From positions 72,272-122,550 of the forward strand of contig NZ_AYZL01000008.1 in assembly GCF_001436605.1 (NCBI RefSeq): DNA of 50,279 nucleotides. The letters run 5' to 3'. Source of the DNA: Holzapfeliella floricola DSM 23037 = JCM 16512 (GTDB lineage Bacteria; Bacillota; Bacilli; Lactobacillales; Lactobacillaceae). Below, one piece after another: positions 8,130 through 16,772 of this stretch. Position 1 is the stretch's first letter, and each line of letters begins with the position of its first letter. A model generated the notes under the pieces. The model was given only the letters and a program-made list of their open reading frames with translations, searched no databases and was not told the origin of the DNA. Both the position numbers and the translations under genes were made by a program.

Positions 8130-8156
8130 GTTTTGCTTTATACGTCTTAGATTTGG

Positions 8157-8165
8157 TGTTACAAT
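8157..8165 (+). promoter_or_regulatory. Possible extended -10 promoter for the WxV/DUF916 genes
   Basis: TGTTACAAT has the extended -10 form (TG-N-TACAAT), with no good -35. It lies 35 bases before the proposed TTG start, between the recombinase and the first WxL-type gene. Confidence 0.35.
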
Positions 8166-8199
8166 AACGTGTAGTCAAAAGAGATAAGGGGGGTTGCCT

Positions 8200-9498
8200 T
8201 TGCGAAAAATCACTTACATAATATCGGTTTTAATTGTTGGTCTTTTTGCTATAGTGTATAATTCCAATTCTGTTTCAGCAGCTACTTCAATGGGGTTTTC
8301 TGATCAAGAGTATACAGATTCTTACTCGCTTTTTTTTGACTCAAGTCAAGTGAGTGTCACCACCCCCGTTTTGCAGACAGGTTCAGTTGGGAATAATTTG
8401 ATTTATTACGATGCAGGATATCAAGGTTCTAGATTTACTGTGCTGAATCGGGTTTTAGAGTATAGGGTGAAATTATCACCAAGCTTAGCTGAATTTGTAG
8501 ATGGTATTAGTGTAGAGTCTTCAAATTCAGTAGACAATGACAACTATAATTATAACAACAAAGTTACCATTGATTCTGATGGTCAAAAAGTTTTCTCTGC
8601 AGGAGTTCTCGTCCAAAGAGGGGATTCACCTCAAGTAGCGAGAATTATTCTTCACTTAAAAGATGTTGGATATATGCCGATTGACAGCAATAGTTATATT
8701 GCAACTTACATGAGTTCTAAGAGAATAGATATGTTAGGTCAAGAAATTGAGAAAAGAATAGGAGATAATTACACAGCTCTAAGAATACTAAATGCTAACC
8801 GATTAACTGATTTCGAGAAGCATAATGATGATTTCATTAAAAATAAAAAGCCAGCAGAGCTAAATCGATTAAAAGAAGTTCGTGATAGCTTGATAAGAAA
8901 TGCCCAGACCCCTAATTTTATACCCGCTGCCAGCAGTAACAAATTGACAGCGATAATATCAAAAATTTATGACGATTACTATAATATGTTGCAAAAAAAA
9001 CGAGTAGTATCAAATCAAGATCTGACGGAATTGGTAGCAATAACAAATGACGGAATTGCCGCAATGCAGACTGCTTATGATAACTTTACTGATGCATTCA
9101 TGGACCAAATAACTGATTTTTTAGATTTTGGAACACTTGATATTTCGGCTCAACCAATGACTTATCAAACCACGCTACCTCAAAGAATGCAATGGCGAGG
9201 AATTGCCATGAAAGCAGAGAGTAACTATACGGTGCGCGTAACTATGTCAGACTTGTATCATGATGGAAAGCCTCTTGGTGCAACATATTTGATGGAGGGA
9301 AGGGTCAGATATCCAGAAGAACAGTTTTGGTATGGTGTGAATAAGCCAAACATAAAAAAAGAAAAAAATATCTTGATAAGAACGAATCGAAACCCAAGAG
9401 CCAATAACAGTATTAAGTTGATTGTACCACCTGGAAGGGCACGCCTTGGTAAGTATCAAGGGACGGCAACATGGACAGTTACAGCTTCTCCTGTTTAG
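8200..9498 (+). CDS. Divergent WxL-superfamily surface protein (WxV type), copy 1
   Basis: A signal peptide (MRKITYIISVLIVGLFAIVY..VSAA) precedes an N-terminal domain (SMGFSDQEYT..), an alpha-helical middle (~190-305) and a C-terminal WxL-type domain. That domain runs from LDFGTLDISAQ, through a proximal Trp (QWRGIAM), to the terminal ATWTVTASPV. Canonical WxL domains have two W-x-L motifs and bind peptidoglycan; here they read WRG and WTV. A paralog lies at 16773-18029 with the same ends and layout. Two in-frame TTG codons exist: 8194 directly abuts AAGGGGGG (8186-8193), whereas 8200 has a 6-base spacing, so 8200 is preferred. The DUF916 gene follows 50 bases later, probably in the same operon. 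Confidence 0.82.
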   Translation: MRKITYIISVLIVGLFAIVYNSNSVSAATSMGFSDQEYTDSYSLFFDSSQVSVTTPVLQTGSVGNNLIYYDAGYQGSRFTVLNRVLEYRVKLSPSLAEFVDGISVESSNSVDNDNYNYNNKVTIDSDGQKVFSAGVLVQRGDSPQVARIILHLKDVGYMPIDSNSYIATYMSSKRIDMLGQEIEKRIGDNYTALRILNANRLTDFEKHNDDFIKNKKPAELNRLKEVRDSLIRNAQTPNFIPAASSNKLTAIISKIYDDYYNMLQKKRVVSNQDLTELVAITNDGIAAMQTAYDNFTDAFMDQITDFLDFGTLDISAQPMTYQTTLPQRMQWRGIAMKAESNYTVRVTMSDLYHDGKPLGATYLMEGRVRYPEEQFWYGVNKPNIKKEKNILIRTNRNPRANNSIKLIVPPGRARLGKYQGTATWTVTASPV

Positions 9499-9548
9499 CA
9501 AAAGGCAAAGGTAGACTAAACTGTTGTCTAGATAAGGAAGGAAAATTT

Positions 9549-10610
9549 ATGAAAATAGTAAAACGACTGACTATTTTAGCATTAGCATTTTTATCAGTTT
9601 TAGGAACGATTGGTGATAGGGTTTTTGCAGATGATTCATCTCAAATACCGTTTCAAATTACTGCCAATATTCCTGAGAATCAGGTTGACACAAGTAAAAA
9701 TGCTAGTTACCTGGATTTGCTAGTTAATCCAGGGACAAATCAAGATGTAACATTTAATGTATCCAACAGTTCTAATACTGAGCAACACTTCATCTTAGAT
9801 GCCAGTGATGCGACAACAAGTAATGGGCTGTCGATAGACTATGGTAAGGCTACCAACAAGCTTATCAAGTCGCCAAGACTATCGGAAATGGTTAGTCCAG
9901 AAGATGCAAGTAAAAAGTTGACACTTGCTCCTAATAGTACGCAGCAGGTATCACTCAAATTGAATTATCCGGCCACCCAATTTGATGGAGTTGTACTCGG
10001 TGGAGTGACACTATACAAAGATCCAGATTATGAAAAAACGAAAAAATCTGAATCTCAAGTATCCATACAAAATATTTATAAATATGCGTTGGCAATTCAA
10101 TTAAGATCAAATCTAACCAGTCAAGTAAAACCAGAATTTAACTTTATAGATGTTAAACAAACCGTTGATAATAGTATGCCGGTTCTAAAAACAACAATTC
10201 AAAACCCAAAACCAGCCTACATTTCACAATTATCTACACATGTCTCGGTGAAAAATAGTAAAGGTGAATTGTTAGAAGAAAGCAGTAGCAATATGGGACA
10301 AGTTGCTCCTATTAGTGAGTTTGACATTGTGACTTCTTTGAAAAAAGGCTCTCTTAAACCCGGGGAATATGATATTGAGGGTAGTGCTAAGTCAGAGAGA
10401 ACTGGAGATGAATGGCATTGGAACAAAAAATTGGTCATCACGGATGATAATTATAAGGATACTGATAAACAAGATGTTACCAAAGCACCTTTTGTTATGC
10501 CGTGGGGAACTATTATCATTATCTTATTGCTTTTAATTATTCTAATCTTATTCTTCCTATTATGGAAACGTAGAAAAGATGATGAAGATGATGAGGAAAA
10601 GAATGACTAA
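9549..10610 (+). CDS. WxL-interacting protein, DUF916/DUF3324, membrane-anchored
   Basis: A 353-residue protein with signal peptide MKIVKRLTILALAFLSVLG..VFAD, an Ig-like DUF916 domain (PFQITANIPENQ, SYLDLLVNPGTNQDVTFNV), a DUF3324 domain in the second half, a C-terminal transmembrane helix (WGTIIIILLLLIILILFFLL) and a charged cytoplasmic tail (KRRKDDEDDEEKND). In this family the first domain binds peptidoglycan and the second binds host ligands or partners, and it associates with WxL proteins encoded alongside. The start is the ATG with AAGGAAGG 6 bases upstream; an in-frame TTG 78 bases earlier would overlap the preceding gene and spoil the signal peptide. It is the structural hub of the cluster, between the WxV and WxL genes. 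Confidence 0.93.
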   Translation: MKIVKRLTILALAFLSVLGTIGDRVFADDSSQIPFQITANIPENQVDTSKNASYLDLLVNPGTNQDVTFNVSNSSNTEQHFILDASDATTSNGLSIDYGKATNKLIKSPRLSEMVSPEDASKKLTLAPNSTQQVSLKLNYPATQFDGVVLGGVTLYKDPDYEKTKKSESQVSIQNIYKYALAIQLRSNLTSQVKPEFNFIDVKQTVDNSMPVLKTTIQNPKPAYISQLSTHVSVKNSKGELLEESSSNMGQVAPISEFDIVTSLKKGSLKPGEYDIEGSAKSERTGDEWHWNKKLVITDDNYKDTDKQDVTKAPFVMPWGTIIIILLLLIILILFFLLWKRRKDDEDDEEKND

Positions 10611-10687
10611 TTATTAATATTTTGAAAGGGGTGAGGAATAAAAAAGAATGTAGTGATAGTCCTACTTTATATAAGCATTTAATTTAT

Positions 10688-10710
10688 TATAATTTAGTTA
10701 TCAAACTAAA
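10688..10710 (+). promoter_or_regulatory. -10 element and inverted repeat upstream of the WxL gene
   Basis: A perfect TATAAT (10688-10693) has only a weak -35 (TTTATA near 10666). It is followed by the dyad TTTAGTT-ATCA-AACTAAA (10693-10710), which covers the start point. A weak -35 plus a dyad suggests activation or repression. It gives the WxL gene its own transcript within the cluster. Confidence 0.5.
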
Positions 10711-10741
10711 AACCATTGTTTCTTTTTGAAAGGAGAAAATT

Positions 10742-11536
10742 ATGAAATATTCAAAAAAATTGTTAAAATACAGTGTAACAGCCGCAGCTTTACTAAGTGT
10801 ATCTGTATCTTCAATGGGTGGCATTACGAAGGCTGCTGAAGGTGATCAAAGTCGTCCTACGACAGCAAAGGTTACTTTCAGAGCGCCCGATAACAATAAG
10901 ACAAACGTAACACCACCCGTTGATCCTACAAATCCAAGTCAAAAACCAGATGACGGTAAGCTACCTAACCCTGGTGATAAGGGTAATACAGGTACAAATG
11001 CAAATGGGCCTTTAAGTATCGACTATGCTCCTTCTTTTGACTTTGGTGTAGGTGAAGTAACTTCTCAAAGTAAAACATATACTTTAAATCAAGCTAAAGA
11101 TCAAAATGGTAATTTATTGGTGCCATCAGACCAACAAAGGCCATTTGTTCAAGTAACCGATAATAGAGGGACTGCTGCTGGATGGTCATTAAATGCCAAA
11201 ATTGATAACTTCCAATTTTCTAACGGTGATGCTGGAAAAGCTGCAAAAACTCTGCAAGGGGCAACAGTTTCTATTGCAGGTTTAGGTGAAAACGGTGGCA
11301 TTCAGGGAGCATATGGAAATACAACTACAGCTCCTCAAGGGAAAACAGGAGATATTCAATTATCAAATGATTCTCAGAACCTTATTAATGCTGTTAGTGG
11401 TACAGGTACAGGTGCATGGATTCAAAAATATGATCCATCAAAAGTTACTTTGACTGTGCCAGGAAACCAAGCTTTAATTGATACAGCATATACAGCTAAC
11501 ATTACATGGACACTAAGTACATCTCCAGTTCAATAA
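10742..11536 (+). CDS. Canonical WxL-domain cell-surface protein
   Basis: A 264-residue protein with a signal peptide ending near GGITKAAEG. A Pro/Asn/Gly-rich linker (~45-85) leads to a full-length WxL domain. Both motifs are present: the proximal one in AAGWSLNAKI (WSL) and the distal one in ITWTLSTSPVQ (WTL) at the very end. WxL domains attach proteins non-covalently to peptidoglycan and pair with DUF916 proteins, one of which is encoded just upstream. Being small and nearly all WxL domain, it probably serves as an abundant wall-bound partner for larger cluster members. The ATG has AAAGGAG 7 bases upstream. It has its own promoter and a terminator. Confidence 0.95.
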   Translation: MKYSKKLLKYSVTAAALLSVSVSSMGGITKAAEGDQSRPTTAKVTFRAPDNNKTNVTPPVDPTNPSQKPDDGKLPNPGDKGNTGTNANGPLSIDYAPSFDFGVGEVTSQSKTYTLNQAKDQNGNLLVPSDQQRPFVQVTDNRGTAAGWSLNAKIDNFQFSNGDAGKAAKTLQGATVSIAGLGENGGIQGAYGNTTTAPQGKTGDIQLSNDSQNLINAVSGTGTGAWIQKYDPSKVTLTVPGNQALIDTAYTANITWTLSTSPVQ

Positions 11537-11571
11537 AAATTGTAATTTTATTATATAGCAAAAATTAGTTT

Positions 11572-11616
11572 AGACGGGAAATCATCATGACAACATGATG
11601 TTTTCCGTCTTTTTCA
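11572..11616 (+). terminator. Terminator after the WxL gene
   Basis: AGACGGGAAA..ATCATG-ACAA-CATGAT..TTTTCCGTCT forms a long stem (one G-U wobble, a small internal loop) followed by TTTTTC. It separates the WxL gene from the giant adhesin gene. Confidence 0.88.
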
Positions 11617-11693
11617 TTGTGAAGTTAAGTAGCAACTGGATTATTTAGAAACTTTTGACAAATTATTTAAGTAGGGTAAGGGAAGGATATAAG

Positions 11694-14600
11694 ATGAAAA
11701 AATTTTTTTCGATAATGTTATTTCTTGGTTTTGTGTGTGTTGTAGCATTTACTACAGAACAGCAAATTTTTGCAGAAAATCAATCTTTAAAGGATACAGT
11801 CTATTCTAATGATGAATCCAATCAAAACATAACGTATGTTTCAAGCTGGGATGAGTTTGAAAAAGCAATCACAAATAGTGAAGTGACTTATATTAGATTA
11901 ACTCAAGATATATCTTATCCAAGTACTAGACCTGAAAACATAGTGTTGACATACCGAAACAATAGATTAAGAAGTTTGGTAATCGATGGTAATACGCATA
12001 AGATAGATTTGAATAAGCGTGCTAGAATCAGTTTAGACGGTAATGGTCCAATCCGAGAAGGTTTTGATATTGAATTCAAAATAAAAAATATTGATATAGT
12101 CAATGGCAGTAGATATGGGTTTATAGCAGCTTATGGGATTCAGACTGCGCGAACAAGTAACAACAGAAACTATGGGAACGGAACATTCACGTATGAAAAT
12201 ATGACGTATAGCGGTTCACAATTTCAATATGCACCGGGATTTGATACCGAAATAAACAATAGTGTTAAATTAGAAATTAACGATGGATTGTCTGATGGAG
12301 CTATCATACAAACAAGCGGTTTAACTGTGAGAGAAAAATCTAGTTTAACTATTGATTCTTATGCTTCACTAACAAATAGCGTCGGGTTAATAAATTTTGC
12401 CAACGTTTCAAACTCCGGTATGGAGTTAAAAGAAGGATCCAAAGTTAATATAAGTCACAGTGGAACTATGGCAAATAATACCAACCTGATGAATTTCGGT
12501 ACTAATGGAAATCAGTACATCAAGTTAAAACAAGCGGATTTAACAGTGGATACTCAGAATATGAAGGATACTATTAATACAGAAACATCTAATATAATAT
12601 CTATGAACGCTAACGCTATTATTGAAACAGTTGATGATGCTCACTTGACTATTAATTCTAAAGTGTCTCCGACCAATTCGAATAATGCCAATGGCTATAA
12701 CAATACAATTACAATGGGAAACAATGCGACTGTTTTAATAGGTACTAATTCTGCTTGGAACATTGAGACAAATTACAATAACTCGGATATTGCTAATTAT
12801 ACGGCTCGAACATCTCTTCTAAGCCTAGGAAGTGATTCGATTTTAAATATAGAAGAAAATGCAACTTTAAATATGAAATCGAATATGAATAATAGACAGT
12901 ATTCAAACTTGGTAGATTTAGGCCGAGGCAGTCAGTTTAAGCTTACCGATTCAGAATTAGTGAATCTTGAGTTAACCAGTGAAGAATCTAGTTTTAGCAG
13001 AGTAATAGATTTTTCAACTGGCAGCACTTTTGAATTCACTAATCAAACGATTAATGCATTAAATAATGAATTGTCTAGTAGGGGGAGTACTAATCTACCG
13101 AGTCGAACGGGTTATGGTAATTTTGATAGATTGAACTGGGGAGAATTAAAATGGAACGGATTAAAACACGTTTTTATGGCAGAGACTAATAATTTTGTAA
13201 CAAGTTCTGCTTCAACTTCAATAAGTAGTTCATCAAATGCTAAAATGGTAGTTAAAAATGATGATGATGCTGTTAAATCCAGCTTTATATCCAACTTTAA
13301 TCCAGCCTTTTATAAAAAACTAAGCTTCAAAAAATACAATAAAACAGTCAGCGATGCTAACGTAAGAGATGTTTATACTTTTAACGATTTGATTAAAGCA
13401 ATGCTAAATGTTTCTGTAACAGAAATAAATATTAAAAAAGATCTTGAGGCTGGAGATGTTGCGAATAATAATGAAACCCGTATCATGACAGGTGTTAAAG
13501 GGATGAAAGTGAACGGGAATGGTCATAATATTGAATTGAAAAGTTATAATTTTTATAATGACATGAACATTCCTTCAAATATAAATAGACGAATTATATT
13601 TTCTGATATGAATATAACAGGTGCATGCTTCTATGGATTATATGACTCTTGGGGATCAATTAATGAAGGTGGGAAAGCCGATTTTGTGTATCAAGATATT
13701 ACTTACACAGGTGCACAGTTAACTTCTTCACTTTATCAGGATATAAATTTTGCTAATGTAGTCAAAGTCGATAGTGTTCCTAGTTATGTGTCACCAGTCA
13801 ACGGAAATATCTATAGTTCTCAAGGGTCTGGGCAAGAAAATGTTGAAGCTCGTGATATTAAATTTTTGGACGGTGCGAAATATTATGGAACTGCAAACTC
13901 AAGTGATGTTATTTTTTTAAGAGATGGTGGAAGTGTGAGTTTAGGAAAAAAGGCAGAAGTTCACTTAACTAGTGTATCAACGAACTCAGATAACTCATAT
14001 CCTACTAACAGAGTAAATTCTAATGAAGTGATTTATTTACCAGGAAGTCTTTATTGCGAACAAGATGCCCAACTATTTATAAACACACGTTCTGACTCAG
14101 CTCAAATGGCTATCAATATGCCAAGTAGAAGTAGCAATATCAATTTAAGTAAAAATTCAAGTTTAAGAATTCAACTATCAGATACTGGTGTTGGTAGGGG
14201 ATTTTCAACATCAGACAGGCCAGTTATTGAAATGAATAATAATGCTAGTCTAACTGTAGATAGTGAAGCAAAACTTGAAGTTTTAGGAACATATAAAAGA
14301 TCTAGAAGTTCTGTTATCTCAGCGTCAAATAGGAGTCAATTTCAGATTAATTCCCAGGGTATATTAGTAATAGATTTACAGGGCGAGTTTAAGGGCCCAC
14401 GAACTAGTAATCAGGTTCTCAATATGAATGCTAATACCTCTTTTTCATTTAATGATGCTAAAAAAGTTGACATCAATTTGCAAAGTATTGCTGGAAACTT
14501 CTATCTGTTTAAAACTGCTGGTACGTTTGAAGCTCAAAACACAAAAGTTAAAGCATGGAATACTAAAAATATTTCTGATAAACCCAATTATGATTGGCAG

Positions 14601-15443
14601 TCTATTTATAATTTAGTCCCAGTTTATAACAGCGGTAACATCAACAGTGTACAGGCAACGGGCGGATCTAAAGCTAGAATTGATGATTTGAAAAATAATT
14701 ATAGAACACAGAACTTTAATCGAGTATTATTTGAAGGGTATCCAGATATTTCTATTACACTAGCCCCAGTAACGACTGAATCGACTAATCTTAAGGGAAA
14801 TATTTCACCCAATACTTATGTGAAATTTATAGATAGTAGTAAAATGTTACCTAAAGGAAAGCTCCAACTAAATGAATTAGATGACTCGTATTACAATTTA
14901 CAGATTTATGATGACCAAGTGTTTTCATATGATTTGCCAAATAACACTCATCTTAAAGAAGGAGACGAAGTCACCGCACAAGCATTTGATGAACTATCTG
15001 GTAAAGTAGCCATTGCGAAGCAGATTGTGACTGGCAAACTTCAAACAATTTTAGCATTTAATAAACTCAATGATTTTGATTTTGGTGAACATGAATTATC
15101 TACTGTAGCTCAGATCGATAAAGTTCAATTTAAAACAAAAGAAAATCAAAATATTATTGTTAAAAGAAACAATGTCAAAAATTGGAAAATACTAGTATCT
15201 TTTGATGATTTTACAAATAACGGAAGAAAGTTGAACGCTGATTTTCTTTTTAATAATCAAGTATATAAACCAAATACAGTGTTTACTTATTATGAGCAAA
15301 AAAATGAAGAACCAGTATCAGGTGACTTTATAATTAATACTCCCCCAGATAAAGGTATTAAAATGCAAATTAATACCCCCAATGTACTTGAAGGTGAGTA
15401 CAAATCAAAAGTTTCATGGACGCTAGTTGATGGTCTAGAGTAA
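11694..15443 (+). CDS. Giant pectate-lyase-like adhesin with C-terminal WxL-type domain
   Basis: A 1249-residue secreted protein. After the signal peptide (MKKFFSIMLFLGFVCVVAF..IFAEN) come two homologous halves, each starting with a right-handed beta-helix-like domain. Half 1 has YVSSWDEFEKAITNSEVTY and VIDGNTHKIDL; half 2 has VYTFNDLIKAMLNVSVTE and VNGNGHNIEL. Each then carries a motif F-x-Y-x-(D/N)-x-T-Y-(S/T)-G-(S/A)-Q and long Asn/Ser-rich strands. This is the pectate lyase-like adhesive fold; no lyase active site is evident. The last ~120 residues are WxL-type: FDFGEHELST, NWKILVSF, and the terminal VSWTLVDGLE (Trp1242). The start is the ATG preceded by GGGAAGGA. It is probably displayed on the wall through the DUF916/WxL complex. 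Confidence 0.9.
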   Translation: MKKFFSIMLFLGFVCVVAFTTEQQIFAENQSLKDTVYSNDESNQNITYVSSWDEFEKAITNSEVTYIRLTQDISYPSTRPENIVLTYRNNRLRSLVIDGNTHKIDLNKRARISLDGNGPIREGFDIEFKIKNIDIVNGSRYGFIAAYGIQTARTSNNRNYGNGTFTYENMTYSGSQFQYAPGFDTEINNSVKLEINDGLSDGAIIQTSGLTVREKSSLTIDSYASLTNSVGLINFANVSNSGMELKEGSKVNISHSGTMANNTNLMNFGTNGNQYIKLKQADLTVDTQNMKDTINTETSNIISMNANAIIETVDDAHLTINSKVSPTNSNNANGYNNTITMGNNATVLIGTNSAWNIETNYNNSDIANYTARTSLLSLGSDSILNIEENATLNMKSNMNNRQYSNLVDLGRGSQFKLTDSELVNLELTSEESSFSRVIDFSTGSTFEFTNQTINALNNELSSRGSTNLPSRTGYGNFDRLNWGELKWNGLKHVFMAETNNFVTSSASTSISSSSNAKMVVKNDDDAVKSSFISNFNPAFYKKLSFKKYNKTVSDANVRDVYTFNDLIKAMLNVSVTEINIKKDLEAGDVANNNETRIMTGVKGMKVNGNGHNIELKSYNFYNDMNIPSNINRRIIFSDMNITGACFYGLYDSWGSINEGGKADFVYQDITYTGAQLTSSLYQDINFANVVKVDSVPSYVSPVNGNIYSSQGSGQENVEARDIKFLDGAKYYGTANSSDVIFLRDGGSVSLGKKAEVHLTSVSTNSDNSYPTNRVNSNEVIYLPGSLYCEQDAQLFINTRSDSAQMAINMPSRSSNINLSKNSSLRIQLSDTGVGRGFSTSDRPVIEMNNNASLTVDSEAKLEVLGTYKRSRSSVISASNRSQFQINSQGILVIDLQGEFKGPRTSNQVLNMNANTSFSFNDAKKVDINLQSIAGNFYLFKTAGTFEAQNTKVKAWNTKNISDKPNYDWQSIYNLVPVYNSGNINSVQATGGSKARIDDLKNNYRTQNFNRVLFEGYPDISITLAPVTTESTNLKGNISPNTYVKFIDSSKMLPKGKLQLNELDDSYYNLQIYDDQVFSYDLPNNTHLKEGDEVTAQAFDELSGKVAIAKQIVTGKLQTILAFNKLNDFDFGEHELSTVAQIDKVQFKTKENQNIIVKRNNVKNWKILVSFDDFTNNGRKLNADFLFNNQVYKPNTVFTYYEQKNEEPVSGDFIINTPPDKGIKMQINTPNVLEGEYKSKVSWTLVDGLE

Positions 15444-15567
15444 TTAAAAAGAAGCAGTAGCATCACATATTGTACAAAGAGTGTATTAACCAAGTTAGTA
15501 AATATTAGTGCTCTCAACAGTATGAGCTTAAGTTGGTGTAAACTTATAGCAGAGATTATAGAGAGAA

Positions 15568-16299
15568 ATGAGGATGTTTATATTGCATACAAGAGAAAAA
15601 AAAGCTTTGATTATAGCCTTTATATATATTTTTTTGATGGGTATTGGAATGATTACTGTTACTAAATTCAATTTATCATATCAAAATCCTAATATGACTA
15701 ACGTATTAGTCTTTTTTGAACTAATAATGAGTATTTTTACGATTATCGGATATAAAAAATTAAACATGAGATTTCTTAGTAATTCATTTAAGTACAGTAA
15801 CTGGTTAATACCATATATTATTTTTGAAATTGTAATAGTTTCGTTTTTTTTGGTAAAGAGTGACTTTTCGCTTAACTTTACACAGGTCTTAATAGTCATT
15901 ATAACGACTTTTTTTGTTGGGTTCTCTGAAGAATTAATGTTTAGAGGGATTTTGTTACACGTGTTTTTGGAAAAAAGAAGTATAAGATATTCAATTATAG
16001 CTAGTGCAATAGCATTTTCGTTATTGCATAGTGTTAATGTTCTAGGGGGAGAACCTTTTGGAGCGATGCTTCTGCAACTAGTTCTTACTTTTGTTTTCGG
16101 GATAGTATTTTCGTGCTTAGCTATTTTAATAAGAAATATTATTCCTTTAATGATTTATCATTTTATATGGGATATGGTGATAATATCTGGATCTTTGACA
16201 AACAATAATGTAAGCGCAATTGCACTTTTTATTTTGATTTTTCAACTTATAATAGCTATACCAATTGTGATTTATACGATTAAAAAAAGAAGTACTTAA
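15568..16299 (+). CDS. CPBP (CAAX/Abi) family intramembrane metalloprotease
   Basis: A 243-residue polytopic membrane protein. The three family motifs are present: EELMFRG (EExxxR), FSLLH (FxxxH) and HFIWD (HxxxD, where N or B is usual). These bind the catalytic metal in the Rce1-like family. In lactic acid bacteria such proteins act in bacteriocin immunity or in processing of surface factors. Here the gene follows the adhesin gene by 124 bases without a visible terminator and is probably read from it. A role in maturing surface proteins of the cluster is an inference. The 124-base gap holds no other recognisable element. Confidence 0.85.
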   Translation: MRMFILHTREKKALIIAFIYIFLMGIGMITVTKFNLSYQNPNMTNVLVFFELIMSIFTIIGYKKLNMRFLSNSFKYSNWLIPYIIFEIVIVSFFLVKSDFSLNFTQVLIVIITTFFVGFSEELMFRGILLHVFLEKRSIRYSIIASAIAFSLLHSVNVLGGEPFGAMLLQLVLTFVFGIVFSCLAILIRNIIPLMIYHFIWDMVIISGSLTNNNVSAIALFILIFQLIIAIPIVIYTIKKRST

Positions 16300-16699
16300 T
16301 AACAAGTCCATTTTTTGTTACATCAACTAATTTTCATTTTGTCTGATGATATTTGTCATTATTTAAAATCTTACAATATAAAAATATGTTTATTGTCTGT
16401 ACTATATGAAATGCTTCAATTGTATCTACCTAATTAGGAAAGTTGAATTAGTATTCAAATATAGTGGTGAGTAATTTCCAAACTTCGATTAGTTGTTAAA
16501 TGAGCTTGAACCAAGCTACCGCACTTTTGTGATTTAGTTAAATAATCACGTATTGGGTATTAATTAATAACCTCTACTTCATTAAAAATACTTCGTAGTC
16601 ATATTTAGGTAAACTCTTATTAAATTTAAGTTACTAATTTACTGAAATTAAAACTGAAAAAGGCACGCAATAAGTTCATTGCATTTGGTTCCCGACATT
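16300..16699. other. ~400-bp AT-rich intergenic region
   Basis: No reading frame with a ribosome binding site and no strong hairpin terminator is visible between the protease gene and the promoter at 16700. Stop codons are frequent in all frames. It may be decayed coding DNA or a regulatory spacer. Confidence 0.5.
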
Positions 16700-16728
16700 T
16701 TGTTATGATTTAGTTCAGGTAATATAAT
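16700..16728 (+). promoter_or_regulatory. Strong promoter of WxV paralog 2
   Basis: TTGTTA (16700-16705), 17-bp spacer, TATAAT (16723-16728): the same hexamers and spacing as the recombinase promoter. It leaves a ~40-base leader. Confidence 0.8.
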
Positions 16729-16772
16729 TGCAGTAGATATTTCATTTGATTTATATAAAAGGAGTATATTTT

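Noticed and set aside
7400-8200. Invertible segment or hix-like crossover sites around the recombinase
   Set aside because: No matching pair of inverted ~26-bp sites was found near the gene; the strong inverted repeats there are a terminator and a short promoter dyad.
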